A stretch of DNA of 64,000 nt from Palsa-504 sp050013055 (GCA_050013055.1 JBEKGC010000026.1:1-64000); one strand, 5' to 3'. Shown: positions 33,009 to 42,024, counted from the first letter of the stretch. Translations and numbers: made by a program. The notes: generated by a model not told the origin, from the letters alone.

Positions 33009-33590
33009 GTGACACCCGAGGAGCCCGCCACGCCGTCCGTCACCCCCGGCCCCGACCAGGTGTTCGCTGGCGTCCCCGATGCGTTCGGCCGGCTATGGAC
33101 GCCGCACCGGATGGCCTACATCAAGGGGGAGGGCAAGCCTTCAGGCCCGGGCGAGGACGAGGGCTGCCCGTTTTGCCGTGCCCCCACCTTGACCGACGAG
33201 GAAGCGCTGATCGTCGCCCGGGGTTCGCTGGTCTACGCGGTGCTCAACCTCTACCCGTACAACGGCGGCCACGTGCTGATCTGCCCGTACCGGCACCTGG
33301 CCGACTACACCGAGCTGACACCAGCAGAAACCGCCGAGTTCTCCGAGTTCACCGGGCATGCCATCCGAGCGCTGCGGCAGGCCTCCGGCGCGCAGGGCTT
33401 CAACATCGGCATCAACCTGGGCTCGGTGGCAGGCGCGGGCATCGCCGCGCACCTGCACCAGCACGTCGTCCCCCGATGGGGTGGCGACACCAACTTCATG
33501 CCGGTGGTCGGCCACACCCGCGTCCTGCCCCAGCTCCTCGCCGACACCCGCAAGCTGCTATCCGCAGCCTGGCCCCAGCCTGACCACTGA
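33009..33590 (+). CDS. HIT-domain protein (Ap4A phosphorylase-like)
   Basis: 193 residues. Zinc-type CPFC at about 53-56, NLYPYNGGHVLICPYRH, GFNIGINLGSVAGAGIAAH and the HIT motif HLHQHVVPRW (His148/150/152) followed by GGDTNFMP. The arrangement matches mycobacterial Rv2613c, a diadenosine-tetraphosphate phosphorylase, which also follows thrS. It would recycle the Ap4A made by aminoacyl-tRNA synthetases. GTG four bases after the thrS stop; same operon. Confidence 0.9.
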   Translation: MTPEEPATPSVTPGPDQVFAGVPDAFGRLWTPHRMAYIKGEGKPSGPGEDEGCPFCRAPTLTDEEALIVARGSLVYAVLNLYPYNGGHVLICPYRHLADYTELTPAETAEFSEFTGHAIRALRQASGAQGFNIGINLGSVAGAGIAAHLHQHVVPRWGGDTNFMPVVGHTRVLPQLLADTRKLLSAAWPQPDH

Positions 33591-33628
33591 GCGTCGTGTT
33601 GACGCTGTTCCCAAGGGTCGGCCCGGTG

Positions 33629-34282
33629 TTATTCCGGCTGGGCCGGCGGCTGGCCGTACGTGCCTGCCGTGCAGTCGTCCCTGACCTGCTGGGCGAGGTC
33701 GAGCTTGGTGTAGACGGGCCGCCCGACCCGGTAATACTTTGCCTTGACGCGCTTGAGGTAGGTCCTGGCCGTCTCGGGGCTGATGCCCAGGCGGCGGGCG
33801 ACGGAGTCCAGCGTCAGGCCGGAGACGTACGCCATCAGCACGCCGTGTTCGCGTTCGGACAACGGCGGGCGTCCAGGCGACGTGGCTCCGGGTGCCCTGG
33901 TCGGGCCGGGTGACCAGGCCGTGCCGCCGGCCGAGATCGTGCGTAGCGTGCTGGCCAGGGCGGCGCTGTCATGGTCGCGGGTCAGGTACCCGTGCGCGCC
34001 GGCCGCCAGGCTCCTCGCGACCATGCTGAGGTCGGCCGATCCGTCGATGATCAGCACGCGATGTCCCGCGCCGATGAGCCTGCGCACGTTGGCCGCAGGA
34101 TCGGGGTCGGCGCGCAGCCAGGGGTTGAGCAGCACGACGTCGTACGGCCCGCCCCGGTGCTGCAGCAGCCCGTCAACTGTGGCGGTTACCGTGGTCAGAC
34201 GGATGTCCGGCACTGTCTGCGCCCATGCCCGCAACCCGTCGATCAGCAGCCGGTTGTCCTCGATCACGGCAAACTCGATCAT
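33629..34282 (-). CDS. LuxR-family regulator with a receiver lacking the phospho-acceptor Asp
   Basis: 217 residues. The receiver (about 1-120) opens IEFAVIEDNRLLIDGLR but the expected acceptor Asp is Asn53 (DVVLLNPWLR) and the conserved Lys is Arg102 (YLTRDHD). The C-terminal helix-turn-helix (141-196) is intact: LSEREHGVLMAYVSGLTLDSVARRLGIS, then ETARTYLKRVKAKYY. It must therefore work without classical phosphorylation. ATG 34282 with GGAGGA; longer frames are rejected. Divergent from a four-helix membrane protein that may be its partner. Confidence 0.85.
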   Translation of the reverse strand: MIEFAVIEDNRLLIDGLRAWAQTVPDIRLTTVTATVDGLLQHRGGPYDVVLLNPWLRADPDPAANVRRLIGAGHRVLIIDGSADLSMVARSLAAGAHGYLTRDHDSAALASTLRTISAGGTAWSPGPTRAPGATSPGRPPLSEREHGVLMAYVSGLTLDSVARRLGISPETARTYLKRVKAKYYRVGRPVYTKLDLAQQVRDDCTAGTYGQPPAQPE

Positions 34283-34566
34283 GTTGTCCTCCGTACTCCG
34301 CGCTCCGGGCGTTTCTGGGGGTACGCCATTGCTCCCACCTACGACACGTACCGACGGCGGGTCGTGGTTCAACGCCAGGTCCGGTGGCCGCGTGCCGCCG
34401 GACGTGTCCGCCGGGGACCGGCGGACTATAAGCGAGCCGGGCCCGGCTGTCTTGACCCCAGTTCAGGGGACGGCAGGCCGGCCCGCGGGCCTGAACCGCC
34501 CCGGTGCCGCGGTCGTACCACGGCTGTAGGGGTCTGCCGGAGATCCCGGTGACAGGGGAGGCAACG

Positions 34567-35085
34567 ATGGCGGCCACGATGACAGGAGACCGGGCCAGGC
34601 CAGGCACGGGGAGCGTGCGCACGGGTGCTCCACCGGAGCTCGCGATGCGGCTGGTGAGCGCTCTGCTCGCGCTGGCCGTGACCGGGGTGCACGTCGCCGA
34701 TCAGGGAGGCATCACCGCGTTCAACTCGCCCGACTGGCTGGGCTGGGCTTACCGGGTCATCGAGGTCGCCGGAGTGCTCACGGCACTGGTCCTGCTGCTG
34801 CCGTGGTCGGCGTGGCTGGGCTGGGCCGCCGGAGTGCTGCTCGGCACCGGACCGTTCCTTGGCTACCTAGCCTCGCGCTCGGTGGGGGTGCCCGGTGACC
34901 ACGCTGACATCGGCAACTGGGGCTACTGGGTCGGTACGGAGTCGCTGATCGTGGAGGCGGCGCTGGTGGTCCTGAGCGTCGGCATGCTGCGGCCATGGCT
35001 GGAAAGCGCTTATCGCCACCGGCCGCCCCGGCGGCCGCGGCTGAGCCAGGGAACGCCCCGAGCGCTGAGGCCCGACGATAACTGA
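34567..35085 (+). CDS. Four-helix integral membrane protein
   Basis: 172 residues, not recognised. Membrane helices at about 27-45, 60-80, 82-102 and 120-142, short loops, and a basic cytoplasmic tail (YRHRPPRRPRLSQGTPRALR). Start ATG 34567 with GGGGAGG. The gene is divergent from the LuxR regulator across a 284-base gap without visible palindrome. It may be a sensor or target for that regulator (inference from position only). Confidence 0.75.
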   Translation: MAATMTGDRARPGTGSVRTGAPPELAMRLVSALLALAVTGVHVADQGGITAFNSPDWLGWAYRVIEVAGVLTALVLLLPWSAWLGWAAGVLLGTGPFLGYLASRSVGVPGDHADIGNWGYWVGTESLIVEAALVVLSVGMLRPWLESAYRHRPPRRPRLSQGTPRALRPDDN

Positions 35086-35164
35086 CTGGCCGACGGTGTG
35101 GCGTGCGCCGCTCGGCGGCGCACGCCACGTCGGCGGGCTGGCCCGGGGGACAGCCAAGCGCGAC

Positions 35165-37309
35165 CTAATCCGGGCGGGAGTCCGCCGCGACCTTGGCGGC
35201 CAGGTTCGACGGGAGAGGCTCGTGGCGCAGGTAGCGACGGGTGAACGATCCCGTGCCGTGCGATACCGAACGCAGGTCAATGGCATACCTGGTGATCTGC
35301 AGTTCCGGGATCTCCGCCTTGACCAGCGTCCGGCCGACCCCGACAGGTTCGGTGCCGAGCACCCGGCCGCGGCGTGAGGACAGGTCGGACATCACCGCGC
35401 CGACGTAGTCGTCGGGGATGAGGACCGTGACCTCGTCCACCGGCTCGAGCAGCATCGGCTGCGCCTTGTCTACCGCGTCCCGCAGCGCCGCCCGGCCGGC
35501 CTTCTGGAAGGCCATGTCGGAGGAGTCCACCGGGTGCGCCTTGCCGTCGTACAGGGTGACCCGGACTCCGGTCATCGGGTAGCCGGCCGTGACGCCCTGC
35601 TCCATCTGCCAGCGGACACCCTTTTCCACCGACGGGATGAACTGACGCGGTACCACGCCGCCGACGATCTTGTCGACGAACTCGAAGCCGCCCGAATCCG
35701 CCAGCGGCTCGACCTCGATGTGGCAGATGCCGAACTCCCCGTGGCCACCGGTCTGCTTGACGTTCCGGCCCAGGCCCTGGGCCTTGCCCGCGATCGTCTC
35801 CCGCAGCGGCACCCGCAGATCGGTGGTCTCGACCGCGACGCCGTGCCGGTGGGCGAGCCGGTCGAGCAGCACGTCGGCGTGCGCCTCGCCCATGCACCAC
35901 AGCACCAGCTGCCTGGTCTCGGCGTTCATCTCCAGGCGCAGCGTCGGATCTTCGGCGACCAGCCGGGACAGCGCCTGGGAAAGCTTGTCCTCGTCGGCCT
36001 TGGACTTGGCCACGATGGCGACAGGAAGCAGTGGCTCGGGCATCGACCACGGTTCCATCAGCAGCGGCCGGTCCTTGTCCGACAGCGTGTCGCCGGTCTC
36101 GGCGGTGCCGAGCTTGGCCACGGCGCAGATGTCGCCGGCCCCGCATTGGGTGAGGCTGCGCTGCTGCTTGCCGAGCGGTGAGGTGAGCGCACCCATCCGC
36201 TCGTCGTTGTCGTGGTCTTGGTGGCCGTGGGCGGCGCGCCCGTGCCCGGATACGTGCACCGCGGTGTCCGGGCGCAGCGTGCCGGAAAATACCCGGACCA
36301 AGCTGATCCGGCCCACGTACGGGTCGGAGGTGGTCTTGATCACCTCGGCCAGCAGGGGACCCTGGGGATCAGAAGCCATCCCGGTCACCGGGTTGCCGTC
36401 CGGCGTGCTCACCTCGGGCATCGGGTGCTCGGCGGGGGAGGGGAAGGCCTGGGTCATCACCTCAAGCAGCTCGAGCATGCCGATCCGCTGCGGCGCGGAG
36501 GTCACGAGTACCGGGTAGAAGCTGCCGCGCGCGACGGCCTTCTCCAGGTCCTCGATGAGGACCTTGGGATCGATTTCTTCCCCGGACAGGTACCTGTCCA
36601 TCAGGGATTCGTCTTCGCTTTCCGTGATGATGCCCTCGATCAGCTCACCGCGCAGCTCCGCCATCCGCTCCGCGTCCTGCGCTGACGGGGTGCCCTCGAC
36701 GCGCTCGCCGTCGGCGTAGTTGACCTGCTTGCCTGACAGCAGCCCGATCAGGCCGCTCACCGGGGCCCCGACCGGCAGGTACAGCGGCGCGACCGCGTCT
36801 CCGAACGCTTCCCGGCAGGCGGCCAGGGTCGGGTCGAACTCGGCCCGCTGATGGTCGATCTTGGTGATGACGACCGCGCGCGGCATGCCGACCGCGGCGC
36901 ATTCGTCCCACAGCATCCGGGTCACACCGTCGATTCCGTCGGTGGCGGACACGGCGAACAGCGCGGAGTCCGCGGCGCGCAGTCCCGCGCGCAGGTCCCC
37001 GGTGAAGTCGGCGTAGCCGGGTGTGTCGAGCAGGTTGACCTTGATGCCGTTATGCACGACAGGTGCCAGGGTCAAGTTGACAGAACGCTGCTGCCTGATC
37101 TCGACCTCATCGAAGTCGCTGACGGTGGTGCCCTCTTCAATGCTGCCTGAACGCTGGATTGTGCCCGTCGCGACGAGGAGCGCCTCGATCAGGCTGGACT
37201 TACCGGTACCGGAATGGCCGACCAGCACCACATTGCGTACTTGGTCGGCCGTCGGTGCCCTGCCCGCGGCTCCTCCCGACCCGCCTGCCCCACTCGATGT
37301 TGCCGTCAC
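35165..37309 (-). CDS. fusA2: Elongation factor G-like protein (EF-G2 type)
   Basis: 714 residues. G1 GHSGTGKSSLIEALL (about 31-45), G3 DTPGYADFTGD, G4 TKIDH; then domains II-V ending in RRGRVLGTEP. Switch I is atypical (EEGTTVSDFDEVEI). Sequence and N-terminal GSGGAAG tract match the second EF-G of actinobacteria such as Rv0120c, which is not the essential translocase; its role is undefined. GTG start with AAGGAGG at good spacing. Confidence 0.9.
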   Translation of the reverse strand: MTATSSGAGGSGGAAGRAPTADQVRNVVLVGHSGTGKSSLIEALLVATGTIQRSGSIEEGTTVSDFDEVEIRQQRSVNLTLAPVVHNGIKVNLLDTPGYADFTGDLRAGLRAADSALFAVSATDGIDGVTRMLWDECAAVGMPRAVVITKIDHQRAEFDPTLAACREAFGDAVAPLYLPVGAPVSGLIGLLSGKQVNYADGERVEGTPSAQDAERMAELRGELIEGIITESEDESLMDRYLSGEEIDPKVLIEDLEKAVARGSFYPVLVTSAPQRIGMLELLEVMTQAFPSPAEHPMPEVSTPDGNPVTGMASDPQGPLLAEVIKTTSDPYVGRISLVRVFSGTLRPDTAVHVSGHGRAAHGHQDHDNDERMGALTSPLGKQQRSLTQCGAGDICAVAKLGTAETGDTLSDKDRPLLMEPWSMPEPLLPVAIVAKSKADEDKLSQALSRLVAEDPTLRLEMNAETRQLVLWCMGEAHADVLLDRLAHRHGVAVETTDLRVPLRETIAGKAQGLGRNVKQTGGHGEFGICHIEVEPLADSGGFEFVDKIVGGVVPRQFIPSVEKGVRWQMEQGVTAGYPMTGVRVTLYDGKAHPVDSSDMAFQKAGRAALRDAVDKAQPMLLEPVDEVTVLIPDDYVGAVMSDLSSRRGRVLGTEPVGVGRTLVKAEIPELQITRYAIDLRSVSHGTGSFTRRYLRHEPLPSNLAAKVAADSRPD

Positions 37310-37503
37310 TGCCGTTCGCCTCCTTGCGATCGCTGATGCGCACGATCAGCCTTAACCCGCAAGCACCGTGTCCACAAGCCCCCGGTAAAGAATCTCCCCG
37401 GTTAGCAGAAAGTGAAGCTCAGTCCGGCGGCGGAAAGTCAAGGCGAAGGACCCTAAGCTCAGGGGCCTAAAGACCTGTTACCGGAATTCCCGGGCCAGCA
37501 CAG

Positions 37504-37509
37504 TAAGAT
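37504..37509 (+). promoter_or_regulatory. Putative -10 element (TAAGAT) for pgsA operon
   Basis: TAAGAT ends nine bases before the pgsA ATG and no ribosome site is visible, which suggests a near-leaderless message for the PIM operon. Confidence 0.45.
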
Positions 37510-37518
37510 CGGACGGCC

Positions 37519-38205
37519 ATGCTCAACGTGCTGCGGCCCGCCATGACGCGCCTGTTCACTCCGGTGGGCAGGGTCCTCGTGCGCACCCCGATCACGCCGA
37601 ACGCCATCACGGTGATCGGCACCGTAGGCGTGGCCGGCGCGGCGCTCGGCTTTTTCCCTCGAGGTGAACTGTTCCCCGGCGCTTTCACCTGCACGATCTT
37701 CGTGTTCCTCGACATGCTGGACGGCGTGCTGGCGCGGATGAAGGGGACCACGGGCACCTGGGGTGCGTTCCTGGATTCGACCATGGACCGGATCGCCGAC
37801 GCCGGCATCTTCGGCGGGCTTGTGGTGTGGTTCTCCCTCGGCGGGCACAACCCGCTGCTCGCAGGGGTGTGCTTGTTCTGCCTGGTCACCGGGAGCCTGG
37901 TGTCCTACGCGAAGGCCCGGGCGCAGGGGCTGGGGCTGAGCTGTGACGTGGGTCTGATAGAACGGCCCGAACGTATGGTCATCTCGCTGGTCGCGGTCGG
38001 CCTGTCCGGCCTCGGTGTGCCGTACATTCTCAACGTGGGGCTGTGGGGGCTCGCCGCGGGAAGCGCCTTCACCTTCTGGCAGCGGGTGCACGCGGTATAT
38101 AAGGCAGCGAAGGCAGTAACGGGATCCGGAGATCAGAGTGGCTCTGCCGGGGATCAGAGTCTAGGAAAGGTTGACGGTGGCGGTACTGAGTCCCCGGCTG
38201 AGTGA
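37519..38205 (+). CDS. pgsA: Phosphatidylinositol phosphate synthase (CDP-alcohol phosphatidyltransferase)
   Basis: 228 residues. The CDP-alcohol phosphotransferase signature D-x2-D-G-x2-A-R ... G-x3-D-x3-D is DMLDGVLARMKGTTGTWGAF followed by LDSTMDR (65-91). It joins CDP-diacylglycerol and inositol-3-phosphate to give phosphatidylinositol phosphate, the precursor of phosphatidylinositol and PIMs. Five to six membrane helices are predicted. The C-terminal tail (GSGDQSGSAGDQS) is low complexity. First gene of the PIM operon, overlapping patA by about 29 bases. Confidence 0.9.
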   Translation: MLNVLRPAMTRLFTPVGRVLVRTPITPNAITVIGTVGVAGAALGFFPRGELFPGAFTCTIFVFLDMLDGVLARMKGTTGTWGAFLDSTMDRIADAGIFGGLVVWFSLGGHNPLLAGVCLFCLVTGSLVSYAKARAQGLGLSCDVGLIERPERMVISLVAVGLSGLGVPYILNVGLWGLAAGSAFTFWQRVHAVYKAAKAVTGSGDQSGSAGDQSLGKVDGGGTESPAE

Positions 38206-39226
38206 GCGGCTGACGGGGGTCGCTTACCAGCTGGGCTGGAAAATGATTTGCCGCTTTCCCGAGTCGTGGGCTCGGTGGGTCTTCATGGCGGCGGCCGACA
38301 TCGCGTGGCGGCGGCAGGGGCCGAAGGTGCAGGTGCTCGAGGCCAACCTGCGCCGCGTGCTCACCTACCGGGACAGCGGCCCCGATGCCGACGGCCTGAG
38401 TGCCGACGGCCTGAGTGCCGACGGCCCGGGTGTCGACGGCAAGGAGCTGCGCAACCTGTCCCGGGCCGCGCTCCGCTCCTACGCCAGGTACTGGCTCGAG
38501 GTGTTCCGGTTGCCGGTGATCGGAGTCGAGCGCCTCGTGTCCGGGATGCATTTCCGCGGTCCGGGCGAGGAGCAGCTGTTCGCCAACCTGAAGGCCGGCC
38601 GCGGCGTGATCATCGCGCTGCCGCACATGGGCAACTTCGAGCAGGCGGGCGCGTGGGTCATCGCCCGCGGGGCCGGCACGTTCACCACGGTCGCCGAACG
38701 CCTCAAACCCGAGTCGGTATACGAAAGCTTCGTCCGGTTCAGGCGGGCCCTGGGCTTTGAGGTCTTGCCGCTGACCGGCGGAGCTGGCCCGTTCGGCACC
38801 CTGGCCAAGCGACTAAGGAGCGGCCACCTGGTTTGCCTGGTCAGCGACCGCGACCTGAAGGAAAGCGGGATCGAGGTCGAGTTGCTCGGCGAGAAAGCGC
38901 GGGTCGCCGCGGCCGCGGCGCTCGCCGTGCACACCGGGGCGGCGCTCATGCCCACCGCGACCTGGTTCGACGAGGACGGCTGGGGTGCCTGCATTTACGA
39001 CGAGGTGCCTGTGCCCGCCTCGGGAACCCGCGCGGAGAAGGTCGCGGCGATGAGCCAGCAGCTGGCGGACGTCTTTTCCGAGGCGATCGCCGAGCACCCG
39101 GCCGACTGGCACATGCTGCAACGAGTCTTCACCGCCGACCTGCCAGTGAGACCCCGGAAGGCGGGCAGCCCCCCGGTAAGCGGGGGGGCCCCGGGGGGTC
39201 GCCCCCCGGGGGGAACACAACTATGA
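38177..39226 (+). CDS. patA: Phosphatidylinositol mannoside acyltransferase
   Basis: 349 residues, LpxL/HtrB-type acyltransferase. Catalytic H-x4-E is ALPHMGNFEQAGAWV (about 152-160), then VAERLKPES, LRSGHLVCLVSDRDLKESG and VPASGTRAEKVAAMSQQL. It acylates the mannose of PIM1/PIM2. GTG at 38177, six bases after GGAAAGG, is preferred to the TTG directly abutting it. Oddities: three (S)ADGL-type repeats at about residues 72-88 encoded by a 15-bp tandem repeat, and a Gly/Pro-rich tail whose DNA forms two strong GC hairpins just before pimA. Confidence 0.88.
   Translation: MAVLSPRLSERLTGVAYQLGWKMICRFPESWARWVFMAAADIAWRRQGPKVQVLEANLRRVLTYRDSGPDADGLSADGLSADGPGVDGKELRNLSRAALRSYARYWLEVFRLPVIGVERLVSGMHFRGPGEEQLFANLKAGRGVIIALPHMGNFEQAGAWVIARGAGTFTTVAERLKPESVYESFVRFRRALGFEVLPLTGGAGPFGTLAKRLRSGHLVCLVSDRDLKESGIEVELLGEKARVAAAAALAVHTGAALMPTATWFDEDGWGACIYDEVPVPASGTRAEKVAAMSQQLADVFSEAIAEHPADWHMLQRVFTADLPVRPRKAGSPPVSGGAPGGRPPGGTQL
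39169..39211 (+). promoter_or_regulatory. Tandem GC hairpins at the patA/pimA junction
   Basis: Hairpin 1: six Cs at 39169-39174 pair with Gs at 39182-39187. Hairpin 2: a perfect 10-bp stem, 39189-39198 with 39202-39211, loop TCG. The G-run that would serve as pimA ribosome site (39208-39214) is in the stem of hairpin 2. It lies within the end of patA and 12 bases before the pimA ATG, so translation of patA would open it. Confidence 0.7.
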
Positions 39227-40371
39227 GGATCGGCATCGCCTGCCCGTACTCGTGGGACGTTCCCGGCGGCGTGCAGCAGCACATCAGGGACCTAGCCGAA
39301 GAACTGATCTTCGAGGGCCACCAGGTCTCGGTGATCTCCCCGGCCGATGACGACACCCCGCTGCCGCCGTATGTCGTCGGGGCCGGGCGGGCGGTACCCG
39401 TTCCGTATAACGGCTCGGTGGCCCGGCTGTCGTTCGGCTTCCTGTCCGTGAACCGGGTGCGGCGCTGGCTCAAGGATGGCGGGTTCGACGTGCTGCACGT
39501 GCACGAGCCCGAGATTCCAAGCCTGTCCTTGCTGGCCTGCTGGGTGGCTTCTGGGCCGATCGTCGCCACCGTGCACACCTCCATCCCGCGGTCTCGCATC
39601 CTGCTGGTCACGTACCCGGTGGTGCGCACGGGACTAGAGAAGATCAACGGCCGGATCGCGGTGTCCGAGGCGGCCCGCACCACGCTGGTCGAGCACATCG
39701 GCGGCGACGCCGTGGTCATTCCGAACGGCGTGGCCACCCGCCGCTACCGCAAGGCAGAGCCGCTGCCCGGCTGGCCGGGACCCGGCGGTGCGATCGGCTT
39801 CCTTGGCCGGCTCGACGAACCGCGCAAGGGCCTGTCCGTGCTGCTCAAGGCGTTCGAGATCCTCGGGCCGCAGCGTCCAGGGCTGCGCCTGCTCGTCGCG
39901 GGGCCGGCCGGGGACGCGGAGGAGGTGCTGCACAAGGTGCCCGCCGAGCTCAGGGACCGGGTCGTGCTGCTCGGTCAGGTCAGCGAGGAGGACAAGGTCC
40001 GCGTGCTGCATTCGGTGGACGTGTTCTGCTCGCCGAATACCGGGGGTGAGTCGTTCGGCATCGTGACCGCCGAGGCGATGGCAGCCGGAGTGCCCATCGT
40101 AGCCAGCGACATCGACGCGTTCCGGCAGCTGCTGCGCGGCGGTGAGGCGGGTGAGCTTTTCGCGACCGGGGACGCCGCCGATCTGGCCCGGGCGGCCGGG
40201 GGGCTGCTCGGCAACCCCACCCGGCGCGCCGAGCTTTCCGCCGCGGCGCTGACCGCGGTCGCGGACTACGACTGGTCGGTGGTGGCCAGGGACGTGCTCC
40301 GCGTCTACGAGACGGTGGTCCTCGGCAGGTCCCAGGTCAAGGTGGCCGCGGCCGGAAGCGATTTCCCGTGA
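39223..40371 (+). CDS. pimA: Phosphatidyl-myo-inositol mannosyltransferase PimA
   Basis: 382 residues, GT4. N-terminal MRIGIACPYSWDVPGGVQQH is the PimA signature; GDP-mannose site GFLGRLDEPRKGLSVLL; the E-x7-E motif is Glu276 and Glu284 in GESFGIVTAEAMAAG. It adds the first mannose to phosphatidylinositol on the cytoplasmic face. ATG overlaps the patA stop (ATGA). The visible Shine-Dalgarno sits in a GC hairpin, so expression probably depends on coupling to patA. Confidence 0.93.
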   Translation: MRIGIACPYSWDVPGGVQQHIRDLAEELIFEGHQVSVISPADDDTPLPPYVVGAGRAVPVPYNGSVARLSFGFLSVNRVRRWLKDGGFDVLHVHEPEIPSLSLLACWVASGPIVATVHTSIPRSRILLVTYPVVRTGLEKINGRIAVSEAARTTLVEHIGGDAVVIPNGVATRRYRKAEPLPGWPGPGGAIGFLGRLDEPRKGLSVLLKAFEILGPQRPGLRLLVAGPAGDAEEVLHKVPAELRDRVVLLGQVSEEDKVRVLHSVDVFCSPNTGGESFGIVTAEAMAAGVPIVASDIDAFRQLLRGGEAGELFATGDAADLARAAGGLLGNPTRRAELSAAALTAVADYDWSVVARDVLRVYETVVLGRSQVKVAAAGSDFP

Positions 40372-40928
40372 TCACCGACATCGTCATCGTGGTGGCGGTG
40401 GCGCTGCTGATCGGGGTGTACGTGTCCTGGCGGGCCGGGCGCATCGACCGGCTGCACGCCAGGGTCGAGATGGCGCGGGCCGCGCTGGACATCACCTTGC
40501 TGCGCCGCAGCTCGGCCGCTTCTGAGCTGGCGAGCTCCGAATTGCTCGACCCGGCGACCAGCCTGCTGCTCGGCGCCGCTGTCCATGGCACCCGTGGCGA
40601 CCCCGCCGACGGCGGGCGCCCCCGTGACCTGGCCGAGAGCGACCTGACCCGCGCGCTGCGCGCGGCTTTCAGCCAGCCGGACTTCCGTGCGTCGCTGACC
40701 GGCAAGGACGGCGCCGACGAACTGCTCGCCGAAGTCGAAGCCGCCGCGCACCAGGTGTTCCTGGCCCGTAAGTTCTACAACGACATGGTCGCGGTGACCA
40801 GGGACGCCAGGCGCCGTCCGATCGCCCGCGTGCTGCACCTGTCCGGTAACGCCCAGGCCCCGGAGTTCTTCGAGATGGACGATTCCCTGATCGCCGACAG
40901 GGCCAGCGCGAGCCCGCTGGCCGGCTGA
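40368..40928 (+). CDS. Divergent LemA-like membrane protein
   Basis: 186 residues: one N-terminal membrane helix (DIVIVVAVALLIGVYVSW), a coiled-coil region (RLHARVEMARAALDITLLRR) typical of LemA's first helix, and the late LemA-like segment FYNDMVAVTRDARRRP followed by APEFFEMDD. Function of LemA proteins is unknown. GTG overlaps the pimA stop (GTGA), so it belongs to the PIM operon; the same position in other actinomycetes is also taken by a small membrane protein. Confidence 0.75.
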   Translation: MITDIVIVVAVALLIGVYVSWRAGRIDRLHARVEMARAALDITLLRRSSAASELASSELLDPATSLLLGAAVHGTRGDPADGGRPRDLAESDLTRALRAAFSQPDFRASLTGKDGADELLAEVEAAAHQVFLARKFYNDMVAVTRDARRRPIARVLHLSGNAQAPEFFEMDDSLIADRASASPLAG

Positions 40929-41042
40929 ACAGGCCGCTCCGGCCCGCGGCACCCTCGTGCCCGCTCGACCCGGGGTGATCTGGAGGTCAGCTGGCCATAC
41001 GATGGTGAAGAAGAAGTCACGATTGATCAAGCGAGGTTCCGA

Positions 41043-41945
41043 GTGTCCACGGTCAGCACTGAGCCAGTCACCGGTACCGCCCGGGTCAAGCGCGGTATGG
41101 CGGAGATGCTCAAGGGCGGCGTGATCATGGATGTGGTCACGGCCGATCAGGCCAAGATCGCCGAGGACGCCGGCGCGGTCGCCGTGATGGCGCTTGAGCG
41201 CGTCCCTGCCGACATCCGCAAGCAGGGCGGCGTCGCCCGGATGAGCGATCCCGACATGATCGACAGCATCATCGCGGCGGTCTCCATCCCCGTCATGGCC
41301 AAGTGCCGGATCGGGCACTTCGCCGAGGCGCAGGTGCTGCAGGCGATCGGCGTCGACTACATCGACGAATCCGAGGTGCTTACCCCGGCCGACGAGGCGA
41401 ATCACGTCGATAAGTGGAAGTTCACCGTGCCGTTCGTGTGCGGCGCCACCAACCTGGGCGAAGCGCTACGGCGGATCGCCGAGGGCGCGGCGATGATCCG
41501 GTCGAAGGGCGAAGCCGGTACCGGCAACGTGGTCGAGGCGACCAGGCATATGCGCTCCATCAGGTCGGAGATCGCGCGGTTGTCCGCGCTGCCCGCCGAA
41601 GAGCTGTTCACCGCGGCCAAGGACCACGGCGCGTCGTATGAGCTGGTGGCAGAGGTGGCGCGGGCGGGCAGGCTGCCGGTCGTGCTGTTCACCGCCGGCG
41701 GCATCGCGACACCCGCCGACGCGGCGCTGATGATGCAGCTCGGGGCGGAGGGTGTGTTCGTCGGCTCGGGCATCTTCAAGTCCGGCGACCCGGCCAAGCG
41801 CGCCGCCGCGATCGTGAAGGCCACCACCTTCCACGATGACCCTGACGTGGTGGCCAAGGTCTCCCGCGGCCTGGGCGAGGCCATGGTCGGGATCAACCTG
41901 GATTCCCTGCCCCCCGATCAGCATTACGCCGCCCGCGGCTGGTAG
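41043..41945 (+). CDS. pdxS: Pyridoxal 5'-phosphate synthase lyase subunit PdxS
   Basis: 300 residues. RVKRGMAEMLKGGVIMDVVT, Lys87 in MAKCRIGHFAEA and Lys155 in IRSKGEAGTGN, the two Schiff-base lysines, and GSGIFKSGDP for phosphate binding are all present. With PdxT it makes PLP from ribose 5-phosphate, glyceraldehyde 3-phosphate and ammonia. GTG start with GAGG upstream. It is followed by pdxT after 79 bases that contain a dispersed palindrome, which is unusual for this pair. Confidence 0.95.
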   Translation: MSTVSTEPVTGTARVKRGMAEMLKGGVIMDVVTADQAKIAEDAGAVAVMALERVPADIRKQGGVARMSDPDMIDSIIAAVSIPVMAKCRIGHFAEAQVLQAIGVDYIDESEVLTPADEANHVDKWKFTVPFVCGATNLGEALRRIAEGAAMIRSKGEAGTGNVVEATRHMRSIRSEIARLSALPAEELFTAAKDHGASYELVAEVARAGRLPVVLFTAGGIATPADAALMMQLGAEGVFVGSGIFKSGDPAKRAAAIVKATTFHDDPDVVAKVSRGLGEAMVGINLDSLPPDQHYAARGW

Positions 41946-41963
41946 TTCCCGGCGCCGGTTACC

Positions 41964-42002
41964 GTGGATCGTTACCTCCGGATAGGCACGGTAAGTATCC
42001 AC
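41964..42002. repeat. Dispersed 39-bp interrupted palindrome, copy 2
   Basis: Core GTGGAT...ATCCAC, the same 39-bp length as copies 1 and 3. The arms pair over 14 bases with two mismatches around a 13-base loop; the loop begins TCCGGA as does the reverse complement of copy 1. It is inserted between pdxS and pdxT, 12 bases before the pdxT ribosome site. Confidence 0.78.
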
Positions 42003-42024
42003 GTTGATGTCGATGGAGGAAATG

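Noticed and set aside
31463..33043. A 526-codon minus-strand open frame
   Set aside because: Antisense to thrS; no family motif.
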